From the NCBI RefSeq assembly GCF_014230055.1, contig NZ_JACHVA010000126.1, forward strand, positions 153,310-217,309: a DNA stretch of 64,000 nt, written 5' to 3'. The stretch comes from Puniceicoccus vermicola (GTDB lineage: Bacteria > Verrucomicrobiota > Verrucomicrobiia > Opitutales > Puniceicoccaceae). Below, in pieces: positions 54,801-63,083 of the stretch. Both the position numbers and the translations under genes were made by a program. The notes under the pieces were generated by a model. That model did not search any database, had not been told where the DNA came from, and worked only from the letters and a program-made list of their open reading frames with translations. The first letter of the stretch is position 1. Each line of letters begins with the position of its first letter.

Positions 54801-55477
54801 GGCCGCTGGAAGTTATTGACTGGCGTATTGAAGGCGATCAACTGCTCGTTACTGTAATTCCTTCGAGCAATGAATTCAGTGGATTCGGATTCAGCGAGCT
54901 TTCCCTCCAGACCCCGACCGATGAATTCTTTGTTTCCGTTCCTGTAAAAATCACAACTGGCGGTAGTGCCAGAGCGCCCCTCGATCTATTGCCCAATCCC
55001 GGTTTGTTTTTACAAAGCACCGATCAAGCCGCCACAGTTGAGACCGAGGGGAATAGCTTTGTCATGACTGTCCTGCCAGTTCCTGACTACTGGGGTCCCC
55101 GCTTCGAGGGCGCCTTTTTGTTACCGCCGACTCCCGATATCACGGGCTATGAACAAATTTCATTTGAGGTGATGACTCTGGAACCGACCCTAAATATGCA
55201 AATGCGTATCCTGATGAAATCAATAGACGGGACAGTTTATAAGAGCTGGGTTCAGCCTGATGTCCTTACGTCGAAAGATAAGTGGCAGAAAATCACGATT
55301 CCCCTCAATACGTTTTATTTGACCAAGCTTTCGCGAGAATTCCAAGAGCCGCAACAACCGCGCTTGGAAAGCATTCAATCCATTGCCATTTCCGTGAACG
55401 GCAACGATCCCAAATCGGGAACCAAATTTCGAGTTCGATCCGTTCGGCTTGAGCCCCGCAAATTGAGCAACGAGTAG
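51872..55477 (+). CDS. Large secreted clan A glycoside hydrolase-like protein with beta-sandwich domains
   Basis: A 1201-residue protein with a signal peptide ending HLYAES. Residues about 35-225 form a concanavalin-like sandwich, about 240-405 a CBM_4_9-like jelly roll (SFEVGQGSWYAASYYGAG, VQLRFWIKG), about 410-505 a short beta domain. Residues about 520-880 look like a (beta/alpha)8 barrel: FCGYESWNETNANSY with probable acid/base Glu643, VSIHPYRNG, and HIWATELGISSSD with probable nucleophile Glu749. Residues about 900-1200 are two more beta domains, the last CBM-like. It resembles GH39/GH5-type enzymes but I cannot place it in a family. It lies between a pseudopilin and a sulfatase, so a sulfated polysaccharide is the likely substrate. 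Confidence 0.72.
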   Translation: MRAPFQNISRSTLGCLIVIIGVVILPHLYAESNSILVEENWEDFDFDATLSFPWSTKSDDKSRIGIVRGRSYFGDGEALVRVEDSSSAINPSLTASIHHSKKQPLLIEFDWMVPEINDSSPSVLLESNRPQARGAIKAQLLIARNKDDNFRRWITVHTDTGLLPLVPFTEGDWYRIQMEIPTVEGRAMNLMIKQQERSPQVFQQIPMRNPNELIDQIRFLDNTPADQTCSFYIDNFRVSILETGQCGHSFDRYRLYIPNQSFEVGQGSWYAASYYGAGLEITRSEDAVDGQYSLQIASREPESTSNFDSPILDWPHNRPVQLRFWIKGSFDLDGSQARVELTSKNWGRPESNFWDFELTHNWQQHTIKIPAIENNDEDWRIRFRIPSQGWIRLDGIEMIEEPFATAPALIDPEIELTWESGISFVYPEEIARLHVRVGPLEDQEPPRLSGSILNDKGLITQLPPSRWVMDGRIAETIIDFGTRPIGLYNLDIRINDADGNLLADAQPSFACIHRHGEGEPWVGIFVSNSRLNSDVGPSLAKIGIPFVRRGASLSWHIRKGKRPGEWKSFDVVREELRENGLKELAILEGAPRSIRKLYGNAAGRWHRILGLHWTQGLRKEWENYVEALAVNDADFCGYESWNETNANSYFLGSTSTVADMLEANREALNRAGISPDHPVLGPTTSHIPQVYIRNVLGQVAPGTVDGVSIHPYRNGRGIPESTGYAYELDELRKTMFEVGLGDGHIWATELGISSSDLPRLEQAGLKPFTGLGSASSHRAFPPDDEVANYVLRAFIMGLTRGVDRQFYFLWADLPRTHLKMGLVRGDRPSSPKMQALSVSVLQYLFNGATFSRTLQETPPLYVYTFLKGKRQIVAAWSQEGRISAQLGPLGNARFMDRFGRPLTHSKIVTLSEAPIFIETDAGDPVDLKPITAPVDEPFILIQNQPISISLDLTAQDSLSQLVDVSCPSTEGESWDPWPLEVIDWRIEGDQLLVTVIPSSNEFSGFGFSELSLQTPTDEFFVSVPVKITTGGSARAPLDLLPNPGLFLQSTDQAATVETEGNSFVMTVLPVPDYWGPRFEGAFLLPPTPDITGYEQISFEVMTLEPTLNMQMRILMKSIDGTVYKSWVQPDVLTSKDKWQKITIPLNTFYLTKLSREFQEPQQPRLESIQSIAISVNGNDPKSGTKFRVRSVRLEPRKLSNE

Positions 55478-55558
55478 TGCAATGGTTCCTGTATGGAGGT
55501 ATACTTACAAAGAACGAGCGGAGGATTAGCCTCAGAGCAAGAGTAGACGACTGAATCC

Positions 55559-57109
55559 ATGGATAAAAGAACTCCTTTCAATGTCCTGATGATCTTGGCG
55601 GATCAGATGAATGCCAATTGGCTTGGCTGTGCTGGGCATCCTCAAGCTCAGACTCCAAATTTGGACGCGTTTGCGGCTTCGGGCATTCGATTTACCGAAG
55701 CTCATTGTCAGAACCCAATCTGTACGCCGAGCCGAGTTAGCATCCTTTCGGGACAATACTGTCAAAATCACGGCTACTACGGGCTTTCCGGTCCTGCGCC
55801 GAAGGGCTTAAACAATCTATTTCGGCATTTTGGTCGCCAGGGATATCGGACCGCCGCCTATGGTAAACTACACCTTCCAGAGGCTCCGCGAAACTGGATT
55901 GCTGACGACGTCGATGTCTTTGGGGATTCCTATGAAAATGCGGACGGTGTTTTCGGGGCATCTTCTTTTCTGGAAGATCTAGAACGAAAAGGTCTACGCC
56001 ACTTGGAGGACAGCTGGCATAACTTGCAAAACTACGGGAAGCCGAGCATCCCTATCGACGCGATGCCCTCGGAGTTACCGCTTGAAGAAACTCAGGAAAT
56101 GTGGTGCGCACGCGAAACGATGGATTTTATTCTAGATTACATCGATCACCCTTTTTGTGTCCAAGTTGCCTTTCAGAAGCCGCATCATCCATTGCTCCCA
56201 AATATTCGCTTTTGGAATCAGTATCCGTCCGATCTGGAGCTTCCTGCTGATTGGGATGTATGCCAGTCACATCGTGCTCCCCATTTCCAAAAACGTTGGC
56301 GAGAATGGCGCGATTACCCACCCGAATTTGGGCACAGCGACGATACATTCGAGGACTTCGTGCGTCGATGCTGGAGGGGGACTCTCGCCTGTGTCAGCCA
56401 AATCGATTACGTCTTTGGACAGTTGATGGAGTTTTTACGCGTCAACGACTTAGAGAAAAACACCATCGTCATTTTCGGCAGTGACCATGGAGCGTATCAC
56501 GGCCATATGGGAATATTGGAAAAAGCTCCGGGAATCTGTTCGGACCAAGTTTGCAAAGTTCCCTCGCTCTGGCGTGTGCCTGGATTGACCCGAGGTGGGA
56601 GCTGCTGTAGCCAACTAGTCGAAAATATCGACATGACTTCAACGTTATCCTCCTTGTGTAATCTTCGGGAGTTTGACTCTGGGGATGGCAAAGACCTAAC
56701 GGGGCTGTTGGGCGGTGAAGACTATCCAGTTCGCGATGTATCCGTGACAGAAAATGTTTGGAGTAAAGCTCTGCGCTGGAAGCATTGGCGATTCGTTCAC
56801 TATCAAGAAGAGTGTTTTCCTGGGGAAGACGTCGGAGAGCTCTATAACCTGCTCAACGATCCTCAGGAGACCCGCAATCTCTACAAGGACCCATCCTATC
56901 GCAACGTGGTCGAAGACTGTCGCCGCCAGTTGCTAGAGTGGTTGATACGTACTCGGCGTACCGTCACGACGCAGTGTTCCCTTAGCGATGAAGTCCACCT
57001 TGCAACTCCTGGTCACCGTAGCTGCATCTATCCGCTGGGTGGGGATGGAACCGCTCCTAATGCGGCTCAGGCTTACAATCGATCCGACATTCACGAAATG
57101 TATCGCTAA
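55559..57109 (+). CDS. Sulfatase, S1 family (formylglycine type)
   Basis: A 516-residue sulfatase. FNVLMILADQMNANWLGCAG starts the fold, NPICTPSRVSILSGQ is the maturation signature with Cys55 as the residue converted to formylglycine, and GSDHGAYHGHMGILEKAP carries the downstream metal ligands. It has no evident signal peptide. It differs from the first module E sulfatase in the Asp pair (ADQ instead of ADD), which suggests a different subfamily and substrate position. It follows the 1201-residue protein by 81 bases and precedes the GH43/GH117-like gene by 4. Confidence 0.92.
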   Translation: MDKRTPFNVLMILADQMNANWLGCAGHPQAQTPNLDAFAASGIRFTEAHCQNPICTPSRVSILSGQYCQNHGYYGLSGPAPKGLNNLFRHFGRQGYRTAAYGKLHLPEAPRNWIADDVDVFGDSYENADGVFGASSFLEDLERKGLRHLEDSWHNLQNYGKPSIPIDAMPSELPLEETQEMWCARETMDFILDYIDHPFCVQVAFQKPHHPLLPNIRFWNQYPSDLELPADWDVCQSHRAPHFQKRWREWRDYPPEFGHSDDTFEDFVRRCWRGTLACVSQIDYVFGQLMEFLRVNDLEKNTIVIFGSDHGAYHGHMGILEKAPGICSDQVCKVPSLWRVPGLTRGGSCCSQLVENIDMTSTLSSLCNLREFDSGDGKDLTGLLGGEDYPVRDVSVTENVWSKALRWKHWRFVHYQEECFPGEDVGELYNLLNDPQETRNLYKDPSYRNVVEDCRRQLLEWLIRTRRTVTTQCSLSDEVHLATPGHRSCIYPLGGDGTAPNAAQAYNRSDIHEMYR

Positions 57110-57113
57110 CGGA

Positions 57114-58169
57114 ATGGCCAACAGTTCGATAAATAGGGAGAATGGTTTTCAAGCACGGGACCTTCCGCCCAAGGTTGAATCTGATTTTTGCCGTCGTTTG
57201 AGATACATTGGGAGAATTCTTGAAGATTCGAACTATTTCGTGTGGTGCTGTTCACCGATTTATGGCCCGGGAGGCTCCGTCCATGTCTACTATTCCCGCT
57301 GGCCCCGAGCTACGGGGTTCGGGGGATGGTTAACTCACTCTGAAATTGCACACGCTGTAGCGGAAGACATTGCAGGTCCTTATGTGTTCACCGATATTGC
57401 TCTTGCCGGGCGCGGTCTCGAATTTTGGGATGCCTGTACGGTTCATAATCCGACCATTCATCGTGTTGCCGATCAATATGCCCTTTTCTACATGGCCAAT
57501 AGATTTGAGCCCTGTGCCGACCGCGAGCAAGCAATTCGGTCCAAGCGGATAGGCGTCGCATTGAGCAATTCCTTGTATGGACCGTGGAAGCGTATGGATT
57601 TTCCGTTGATTGATGCTGGCTCGCCTGACTCTTGGGACGAAATTCTCGTTAGTAACCCCTCATTCGTCGAAGACCGAAACGGATCATTCAAACTCTACTA
57701 CAAAGGCGTTGACCGGATTTCATGGGAAAAATCTCACGGCAACCGGAAATATGGCGTAGCCACCGCTGGCAAATTAGAGGGTCCTTACACAAAATACGCA
57801 GCGAATCCGATCATCGACCTATCCGTCTATGGGGAGTCCTACGAATGTGAAGATGCTTTTATTTGGCAAGATGTTGAGGGCTATCATGCCATCATGCGCG
57901 ACATGGGCCTATTTGGTGACCGGTATGGTATTTATATGAGATCCCATGACGGGATAGCTTGGGGGGATCCTCAGGTAGGATACCGTCCTTCCACATCCTA
58001 CACACGAGAACCTCCCAACGGATTGTCGAGAGAAGGACGATTCGAACGTCCTCAGATTCTCTTTAGAGACAGCAAACCAACCCATCTTTTCGTCGCTTTT
58101 CGCGGGGGCGAAAGCCTCGGTTCGACTGCAGCGGTGCTGGAGATTCGAAACTCTGATTCTGACGAATAA
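57114..58169 (+). CDS. Five-bladed beta-propeller glycoside hydrolase (GH43/GH117-like)
   Basis: About 351 residues from the ATG at 57114 (MANSSINRENG), 4 bases after the sulfatase stop; the frame opens at 56988 but that would overlap the sulfatase. It shares the block order of the protein at 29190: FVWCCSPIYGPGGSVHVYYS, WLTHSEIAHAVAEDIAGPYV, FWDACTVHNPTIH, SKRIGVALSNSLYGPW and LVSNPSFVEDRNGSFKLYYK. Here YECEDAFIW replaces the FEDPF block. No signal peptide. In GH117 this group releases 3,6-anhydro-L-galactose; with two sulfatases near, a sulfated galactan is plausible but unproven. Confidence 0.85.
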   Translation: MANSSINRENGFQARDLPPKVESDFCRRLRYIGRILEDSNYFVWCCSPIYGPGGSVHVYYSRWPRATGFGGWLTHSEIAHAVAEDIAGPYVFTDIALAGRGLEFWDACTVHNPTIHRVADQYALFYMANRFEPCADREQAIRSKRIGVALSNSLYGPWKRMDFPLIDAGSPDSWDEILVSNPSFVEDRNGSFKLYYKGVDRISWEKSHGNRKYGVATAGKLEGPYTKYAANPIIDLSVYGESYECEDAFIWQDVEGYHAIMRDMGLFGDRYGIYMRSHDGIAWGDPQVGYRPSTSYTREPPNGLSREGRFERPQILFRDSKPTHLFVAFRGGESLGSTAAVLEIRNSDSDE

Positions 58170-58254
58170 TGTATCTTTATGATATCTCTGAGAAAATTGA
58201 TAAAAAGTGGCAATCTCTTCCTCTATAGCCCCTTTATCGAAAGATCTGGATTTA

Positions 58255-58605
58255 TCAAAGCTTCTCGTCCCACTCGGCTTCTTTGAAGCCGACGAGGGCG
58301 ACGCCGTCGCCGAGGAGGAAGGGGCGTTTGACGAGGTTGCCGTTTTCCTGGAGGAGGGCGAAGGCTTCGTCTTCGCTGAGAGAGGAAAGCTTATCTTTGA
58401 GGCCGGCGTCGCGGTAATCCTGACTCGAAGTGTTGAAAAGACGGGTCATCTTGCCGTCGTAGGCCTTGAGCATGGTCGCCAGTTCCGACGGGCTGGGCGG
58501 GGTTTCGCGGATCGCGAGTTCTTCGAACTCGACTCCCTTGGATTCAAGGAATTTCCGGGCGTTGCGGCAGGTGCTGCAATTTTTGTAGGCGTAGAATTTG
58601 AGCAT
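58255..58605 (-). CDS. ArsC/Spx/MgsR-family protein
   Basis: A 116-residue thioredoxin-fold protein. The N-terminal KFYAYKNCSTCRNARKFLES has the C-x-x-C redox or regulatory motif (Cys10, Cys13), and NGNLVKRPFLLGDGVALVGF is the conserved C-terminal block of the ArsC/Spx family (YffB-like). Arsenate reductases of this family need an Arg triad and glutaredoxin; the family members with CxxC often act in stress control. It is convergent with module E and followed upstream by an octamer repeat. No arsenic genes are near. Confidence 0.9.
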   Translation of the reverse strand: MLKFYAYKNCSTCRNARKFLESKGVEFEELAIRETPPSPSELATMLKAYDGKMTRLFNTSSQDYRDAGLKDKLSSLSEDEAFALLQENGNLVKRPFLLGDGVALVGFKEAEWDEKL

Positions 58606-58617
58606 GGAGGGGGGGGA

Positions 58618-58697
58618 GGTTTGGACGTTGGGAGGTTTAGAGGTTGGGAGGTTGGGAAGAGGTTGGCAGGTTCAGAGGTTTAGAGGTTGGGAAGTTT
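58618..58697. repeat. Degenerate AGGTTNNG octamer tandem array
   Basis: About nine 8-base units such as AGGTTTAG, AGGTTGGG, AGGTTGGC, AGGTTCAG. This is the reverse-complement form of the AACCTCYN array at 42730-42858. Confidence 0.7.
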
Positions 58698-58832
58698 TTT
58701 GTTTGGACACTAGTAGACTGGTAGGTTGCTGTGTTCCTGCAACCCTTTCGTGAGAGTGGGGGATTGGTTTCTTCTGGATCCGGCCGTCATCGGCGAAGCG
58801 CCGATGCTACCGATCTGCCCGTTGATCGAGCC

Positions 58833-59306
58833 TTACTTGGCCGTGAGAACTACGTCGTCGAAGAGGATTGCGCCTTCTCCGTCGTCGTCGTCAATCACGG
58901 TGATGCGGAGTTTCAGGTCGTCGCTGTCTTTCACCGCTTTGTAAGTGATCTTCTCCTTTTTCCAGTCTGCTCCTGCCTTCACGCTGCGGTCGTAGAAGGT
59001 CGAGGAACCGGAATCGCGAACGAACCGAATTTGGTACCCCAGGCCTTGGTAGTCGTCCGTGGCCCTTACTCGGTAGGTGACGGTGAAGACTCGGTAGTCT
59101 TCAGCATCGAACTCTTGCTCGATCTCTTGAGGTTTGTCGTCCACCTCGAAGTAGAGCACCTTGTTGGTTTCTGCGTCGGTTTCGTATTCGATGTCCCGGT
59201 CGCCTTTCCAATCTTTGCGTCCTGATTCGAAGTCCCCATTGTCGATGAGGTTTTCGGCCTGAAGGGCTGAGCTGAAAAGGAAAAGGAATAGGAGGTATCG
59301 AGTCAT
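58833..59306 (-). CDS. Small secreted carbohydrate-binding-like protein
   Basis: About 157 residues from the ATG at 59306 (MTRYLLFLFLFSS); 59315 is an alternative. The signal peptide ends SSALQA. The mature domain begins ENLIDNGDFESGRKDWKGD, the start of a CBM_4_9-like jelly roll, and ends GEGAILFDDVVLTAK, its final strand with the typical Asp pair. It has no catalytic residues and no PEP-CTERM tail. It stands alone between the octamer repeat and the epimerase gene, so its partner is not obvious. Confidence 0.75.
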   Translation of the reverse strand: MTRYLLFLFLFSSALQAENLIDNGDFESGRKDWKGDRDIEYETDAETNKVLYFEVDDKPQEIEQEFDAEDYRVFTVTYRVRATDDYQGLGYQIRFVRDSGSSTFYDRSVKAGADWKKEKITYKAVKDSDDLKLRITVIDDDDGEGAILFDDVVLTAK

Positions 59307-59444
59307 CTTATGCAAATACAGGGAGAGAATTCAGGGCCGCCGAACTCGGTTTCGACGGACATCCCAAGGAGTAATCGCTCGCTCCCGAAGAGGTCAATGC
59401 GAGAGGGGGGAAACGGCTCGGAATCGCCCTTCTAAATCGCGATC

Positions 59445-59461
59445 ATGGGTGGATCACCCAT
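59445..59461. repeat. Short perfect hairpin ATGGGTG-GAT-CACCCAT
   Basis: A 7-8 base stem with a 3-base loop in the 275-base gap between the secreted protein and the epimerase gene. No T run follows on either side. Confidence 0.4.
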
Positions 59462-59536
59462 GGAATTCGTAAGTCGATCCTTATCGCTTCTCACTGAGTT
59501 TCAAATAGTGCTGCGTGTTATGATCCGACTTCTTTG

Positions 59537-59608
59537 CTTCAATTGTCCCTTTTGTGGGAGGAGGCGATGAACCGTTCTAGATTGAGCTCTCTATAGGGAC
59601 AATTGAAG
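59537..59608. repeat. 14-base inverted repeat spanning the end of the epimerase gene
   Basis: CTTCAATTGTCCCT at 59537-59550 and its exact reverse complement at 59595-59608, which includes the last codons of the epimerase gene. The loop is 44 bases. It may form a 3' stem in that transcript or mark a small duplicated segment. Confidence 0.6.
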
Positions 59609-60412
59609 TTCTCTTTCCAATGAGGAGTTGTCGAAGAGGGCTGGATGACTGTTTTCTGAACTTTCCAAGGGCTCAAGGAGAGAGGTTTCTCCCCACCATT
59701 GGCGTAAGAGTTCTAGAGTGGGGCCTTCCGTCCAAGATTGTCGGCTGGTCGTATTGATGATTCTCACGCCCGGACGGTGAGGGGATTCGACTGCTCGGAC
59801 AAAGGCCGAGACGGCTTGTGAGCGACTCATTTGGGTTAGAGTTGCGATCGACCAAGGCGTTGGTTTTGAGGAATTGACTTTCGGTGGCGGTTGCTCGTCG
59901 GGGTAGATGGCCGCCAGACGCAGGTTGATGACGTCGAGAGCGGGAATTTGTCGTGAATAATAGCGGGTCAATTCCTCCATGAGGTATTTGGAGAATCCGT
60001 ACCCGTGCTGATCGAGGCAGGGATGCTCGTCAGGAACGGGAAGGGAAAGGGGACAGAAATCGGGTGATTCGAGACCGACGACGGCGATGGAGCTGGCGTT
60101 CACGAATTTGCGGCAACCTTGATCGATCAAAGAACGCATCAAAATGCGGGTTCCTTCGACATTCACCCTCATCCCGTCGCTTTCGGAACAGCCGCCAGTG
60201 ACGGCTGCGAGGTGGACAACTGCGTCGATGGAATGAGCGTCCAGCTGGGCCAGATCGTCGGGCGAGGAGAACAGGCCTCGGTAGTGTGACCGGTTGGGAC
60301 CTGCAGGCAGTTCCTGTCGACAAAGGGTAACGACGTGGTGGTTTGCGGTCAGGTCCTCAAGGAGGGCTTGTCCGAGGAATCCGTTCGCGCCGGTAAGGAG
60401 AATGGTGGACAT
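59591..60412 (-). CDS. NAD-dependent epimerase/dehydratase (extended SDR)
   Basis: A 273-residue extended short-chain dehydrogenase. ILLTGANGFLGQALL has the G-x-x-G-x-x-G NAD site and GYGFSKYLMEEL the catalytic Tyr-x-x-x-Lys. VVHLAAVTGG and VNASSIAVVG are further family blocks. It acts on a nucleotide sugar or a related carbonyl substrate. It is 21 bases downstream of the MDR dehydrogenase on the same strand, so the two are one operon, opposite to the AraC gene at 61538. No sugar specificity can be read from the sequence. Confidence 0.88.
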   Translation of the reverse strand: MSTILLTGANGFLGQALLEDLTANHHVVTLCRQELPAGPNRSHYRGLFSSPDDLAQLDAHSIDAVVHLAAVTGGCSESDGMRVNVEGTRILMRSLIDQGCRKFVNASSIAVVGLESPDFCPLSLPVPDEHPCLDQHGYGFSKYLMEELTRYYSRQIPALDVINLRLAAIYPDEQPPPKVNSSKPTPWSIATLTQMSRSQAVSAFVRAVESPHRPGVRIINTTSRQSWTEGPTLELLRQWWGETSLLEPLESSENSHPALFDNSSLERELQLSL

Positions 60413-60433
60413 GTTGGGTGGTGCGGTGGAGTT

Positions 60434-61438
60434 TTAGTTCCAGTTTAGAATGGTTCCTTTGTAGCTCGTGTCTCCGTCCAGTATACTTCGGTAGACTTCC
60501 GGAGCTTCCTCGGGGGAGATGCGATGGGTGACCGTATCCTGCCAGGGAAGAATTCCGCTCGCCATGTGCTTCAAGACCGTCAGTCGGCTGGGGAGATAGC
60601 CTTCATCGCAGGGGAAAAACATCTGCAGGCGGCGAGTATGGGCGGGAATGAAGGAAAAGTCGAAAGGGGCATCCCCATAGTTGCCTTGCCAGATGAATTT
60701 ACCGTCTACGCGGCAGAGCTCTATCGCTGGCTGGATCAGAGCGGGGATCCCGGTCGATTCGTAGACGAGATCGGCACCGTCCGGGCAGTAACTCTTGATG
60801 ACCTCCGATATGCTTTGTTGCTTCGAGTCGATAGTGATGTCGGCACCGAAGCGCTTGGCGAGGGAGAGTTGGGCGGGATCAACATCGATCGCGATGACCC
60901 GGCAACCTCGCATGGAGGCCGCAGCAATGACTCCGAGGCCGATCAGTCCGCAGCCGAGGACGGCAACGGTCTCGCCCATTTGCGGGGCGGAGGTGTCGAC
61001 TGACTTGTAGCCGACTGCGGGCATGACGAACATGCTGCTGGTTTCCAGGTCGCAGTTCTCGGGCAGCTTCCAGAGTCCATGGGTGCCCCCGACTTCGCTG
61101 ATGGCGTGTGAGCAGTGGAGACCCGCGACGGGACTGCACTCTGAGCCATCGCTTCGCTTCGCCCGAGCTTTACTCATGCGGAGGAACACCTTGTCGCCCG
61201 GTTTTACCTCGGTTACGGTCGAGCCGACGGATTCCACTTCGCCGGTCGACATGTAGCCGGTGATGAGGGGATAGGGGCCCCAATTGATTTTGTTCCGGAT
61301 GAGGGCGAACTCGGTTCCCACGCTGACTCCGGAATAGGCGGTTTTGACTAAGACTTCATTGTCCTGAGGATCGGGAAGTTCAACGGATTCCAGTGAGAAT
61401 TTTTGATGGGCAGAAGTAATGAGGGCTTTGGCTTTCAT
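60434..61438 (-). CDS. Medium-chain (zinc-type) alcohol dehydrogenase-like protein
   Basis: A 334-residue MDR-family protein. LVKTAYSGVSVGTEFALIRN and TGEVESVGSTVTEVKPGDKV make up the GroES-like domain; ETVAVLGCGLIGLGVIAAAS is the Rossmann G-x-G-x-x-G. The usual structural zinc cysteines are absent and the catalytic Cys-Gly-x-Asp block is altered, so it belongs to the sorbitol/quinone-type or an inactive-zinc subgroup. It probably oxidises or reduces a sugar alcohol or sugar. It is divergent from the AraC regulator with 99 bases between, a typical regulator and operon layout. Confidence 0.85.
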   Translation of the reverse strand: MKAKALITSAHQKFSLESVELPDPQDNEVLVKTAYSGVSVGTEFALIRNKINWGPYPLITGYMSTGEVESVGSTVTEVKPGDKVFLRMSKARAKRSDGSECSPVAGLHCSHAISEVGGTHGLWKLPENCDLETSSMFVMPAVGYKSVDTSAPQMGETVAVLGCGLIGLGVIAAASMRGCRVIAIDVDPAQLSLAKRFGADITIDSKQQSISEVIKSYCPDGADLVYESTGIPALIQPAIELCRVDGKFIWQGNYGDAPFDFSFIPAHTRRLQMFFPCDEGYLPSRLTVLKHMASGILPWQDTVTHRISPEEAPEVYRSILDGDTSYKGTILNWN

Positions 61439-61537
61439 AGATTGATTTGTTTTAAGTAGGTATGATTATGATCGATCCTTGAATGAAAAGGCTTCATAGA
61501 TGGCTCAATATGATGAAAAGTAGGTCAAAAATGATAT

Positions 61538-62452
61538 ATGGATCGAAGCTGGCTGAATAAAATCTGTCCGGTGCCGAGTCCCGCCCCTCCGGATTTCACG
61601 AGGAAGAGTCTTTGTGGATGTGAGGAGCATTCCCGCGGTTGGGTGGAGGCCCGTCGGGTCATTTACGACCATGAGTTGATCCTGATTGAGAGCGGGGAGT
61701 TCGACCTCGAGTGCGAGGATCGACTGGTCAAACTTGAGGCGCTTCAGTTCTTCATCGTCCCGCCGGGCGTATGGCATTCCACCTCCTGTCGCTTGCCGGG
61801 AAGGAGGCATTTTCTCCATTTTGATTGGGAGTGGGTGCGGGTGCGGGAAGGGTCTCCGGTGATGACCTTTTTTCCGGCGCATCCGCAGACGGATTTCTTG
61901 CGGCGGGCTCCGGAGAGGATTCCCTCTGGATGGATCGAGGGAAAGATCGAGGAGCCGGAGAGGGTGTTTGCTTTGTTGGATCGACTGCGAGGGATGCTCG
62001 ATTCGAGGCAATCTCATGAAATGATCGCGGCTCGGGGCGTATTGTTGGAATTGCTCCTACGTTTGCTCGATGAGAATCCGCGGGTTCAGCAGCGGGTCCG
62101 TCACTCCGAGGAGTTGGCATATCGGATGCGAGCGTGTCTCGATAGGATGGTATCCACTCCGTCGGGGGAGCAGGCTGTTTGTGCGGCTCTGGAGGCGCTC
62201 GGGTTTTCCTACGCGCACCTGTCGCGGGTATTTCGCCAGCAGTATGGAGTGACGCCGGTGGGTTATTTGCACAGTATGCGGATTGAGCGGGCCAAACAGT
62301 TGCTGAAGCAAACGGATCTAAAAGTTTTCGCAGTGGCCTCCAGCGTTGGATATGCGGATTCGGTCTACTTTTCGCGATTGTTCAAGCGTCATACCGGGAT
62401 CAGTCCGGCCCGCTTTCGGTCGACCCGGGCCTCCATCCTTCCGGAGGTCTAA
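61538..62452 (+). CDS. AraC-family transcriptional regulator
   Basis: A 304-residue AraC-type activator. The N-terminal half (HELILIESGEFDLECEDR-like strands and FFIVPPGVWHSTSCRLPGR) is a cupin sensor domain. The C-terminal DNA-binding part holds two helix-turn-helices: SYAHLSRVFRQQYGVTPVGY and VFAVASSVGYADSVYFSRL. It is divergent from the MDR dehydrogenase and epimerase operon and probably activates it in response to a sugar. The start ATG at 61538 is the only good one. Confidence 0.9.
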   Translation: MDRSWLNKICPVPSPAPPDFTRKSLCGCEEHSRGWVEARRVIYDHELILIESGEFDLECEDRLVKLEALQFFIVPPGVWHSTSCRLPGRRHFLHFDWEWVRVREGSPVMTFFPAHPQTDFLRRAPERIPSGWIEGKIEEPERVFALLDRLRGMLDSRQSHEMIAARGVLLELLLRLLDENPRVQQRVRHSEELAYRMRACLDRMVSTPSGEQAVCAALEALGFSYAHLSRVFRQQYGVTPVGYLHSMRIERAKQLLKQTDLKVFAVASSVGYADSVYFSRLFKRHTGISPARFRSTRASILPEV

Positions 62453-62498
62453 AAGCGTGACAGAAAAGGAAATCGGCTCTAGTTCGTAGAGGCTGAGC

Positions 62499-63083
62499 AT
62501 GGCGGAAAAACCCCCACAGAAAATTGAATCAACGGCGGATTTGGCCCGCTATCTCAACATGTCCCAATGGTCGGTCTCCCGGGCGATCAACGGACATAAA
62601 GGGGTCAGCGAGGAGACGCGTAAACGGGTGCTGGACGCGATGGTGGAGTGTGACTTCCAGCCCAATATGCATGCCAGGAGTCTACGGGGCCAGACCTCGA
62701 AGCTGATCGGCGTATGCTTCTGGAATTTCAGTATGCCGATTGTGAATGCGAAGTTGACGGAACTGCAACGCGTGCTCAGGGGATATGGTTTCCGCTACCT
62801 CTTCGAAACCACGATGGGCGAAGAGGAGAGGGAGATCAGCGTCATTCGGGATTTTCAACGTTTCGGAGTGGATGGCATCGTGAACATTAATTCGATTCTG
62901 AAAGCCCCGGATTTGGACGAACTCCTTTCGACGGTACCCAGTGTGTTGGTCGAACCCGTGCACCGGGAAACCGGAAAGACTCCCAAAGTCTCGGTCGACC
63001 GGAGTCGGGCGATGAGGGAGATTATTCATCATCTTTACGAACTGCTCTTCCCCCGAAAAAGTGGACAGTTTTCGGCTAGTTAA
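62499..63083 (+). pseudogene. LacI-family regulator interrupted by an IS3-family element
   Basis: The first about 182 residues are a normal LacI protein: TADLARYLNMSQWSVSRAIN with GHKGVSEETRKRV, then SKLIGVCFWNFSMPIVNAKL. The sensor domain breaks off at EIIHHLYEL, where a LacI protein would continue GHRRI. Instead the frame runs into LLFPRKSGQFSAS and stops, because the insertion sequence begins about 63046. The missing half is outside the window, beyond the element. The truncated product keeps the DNA-binding domain but lacks most of the effector domain, so it is probably non-functional. Confidence 0.85.
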
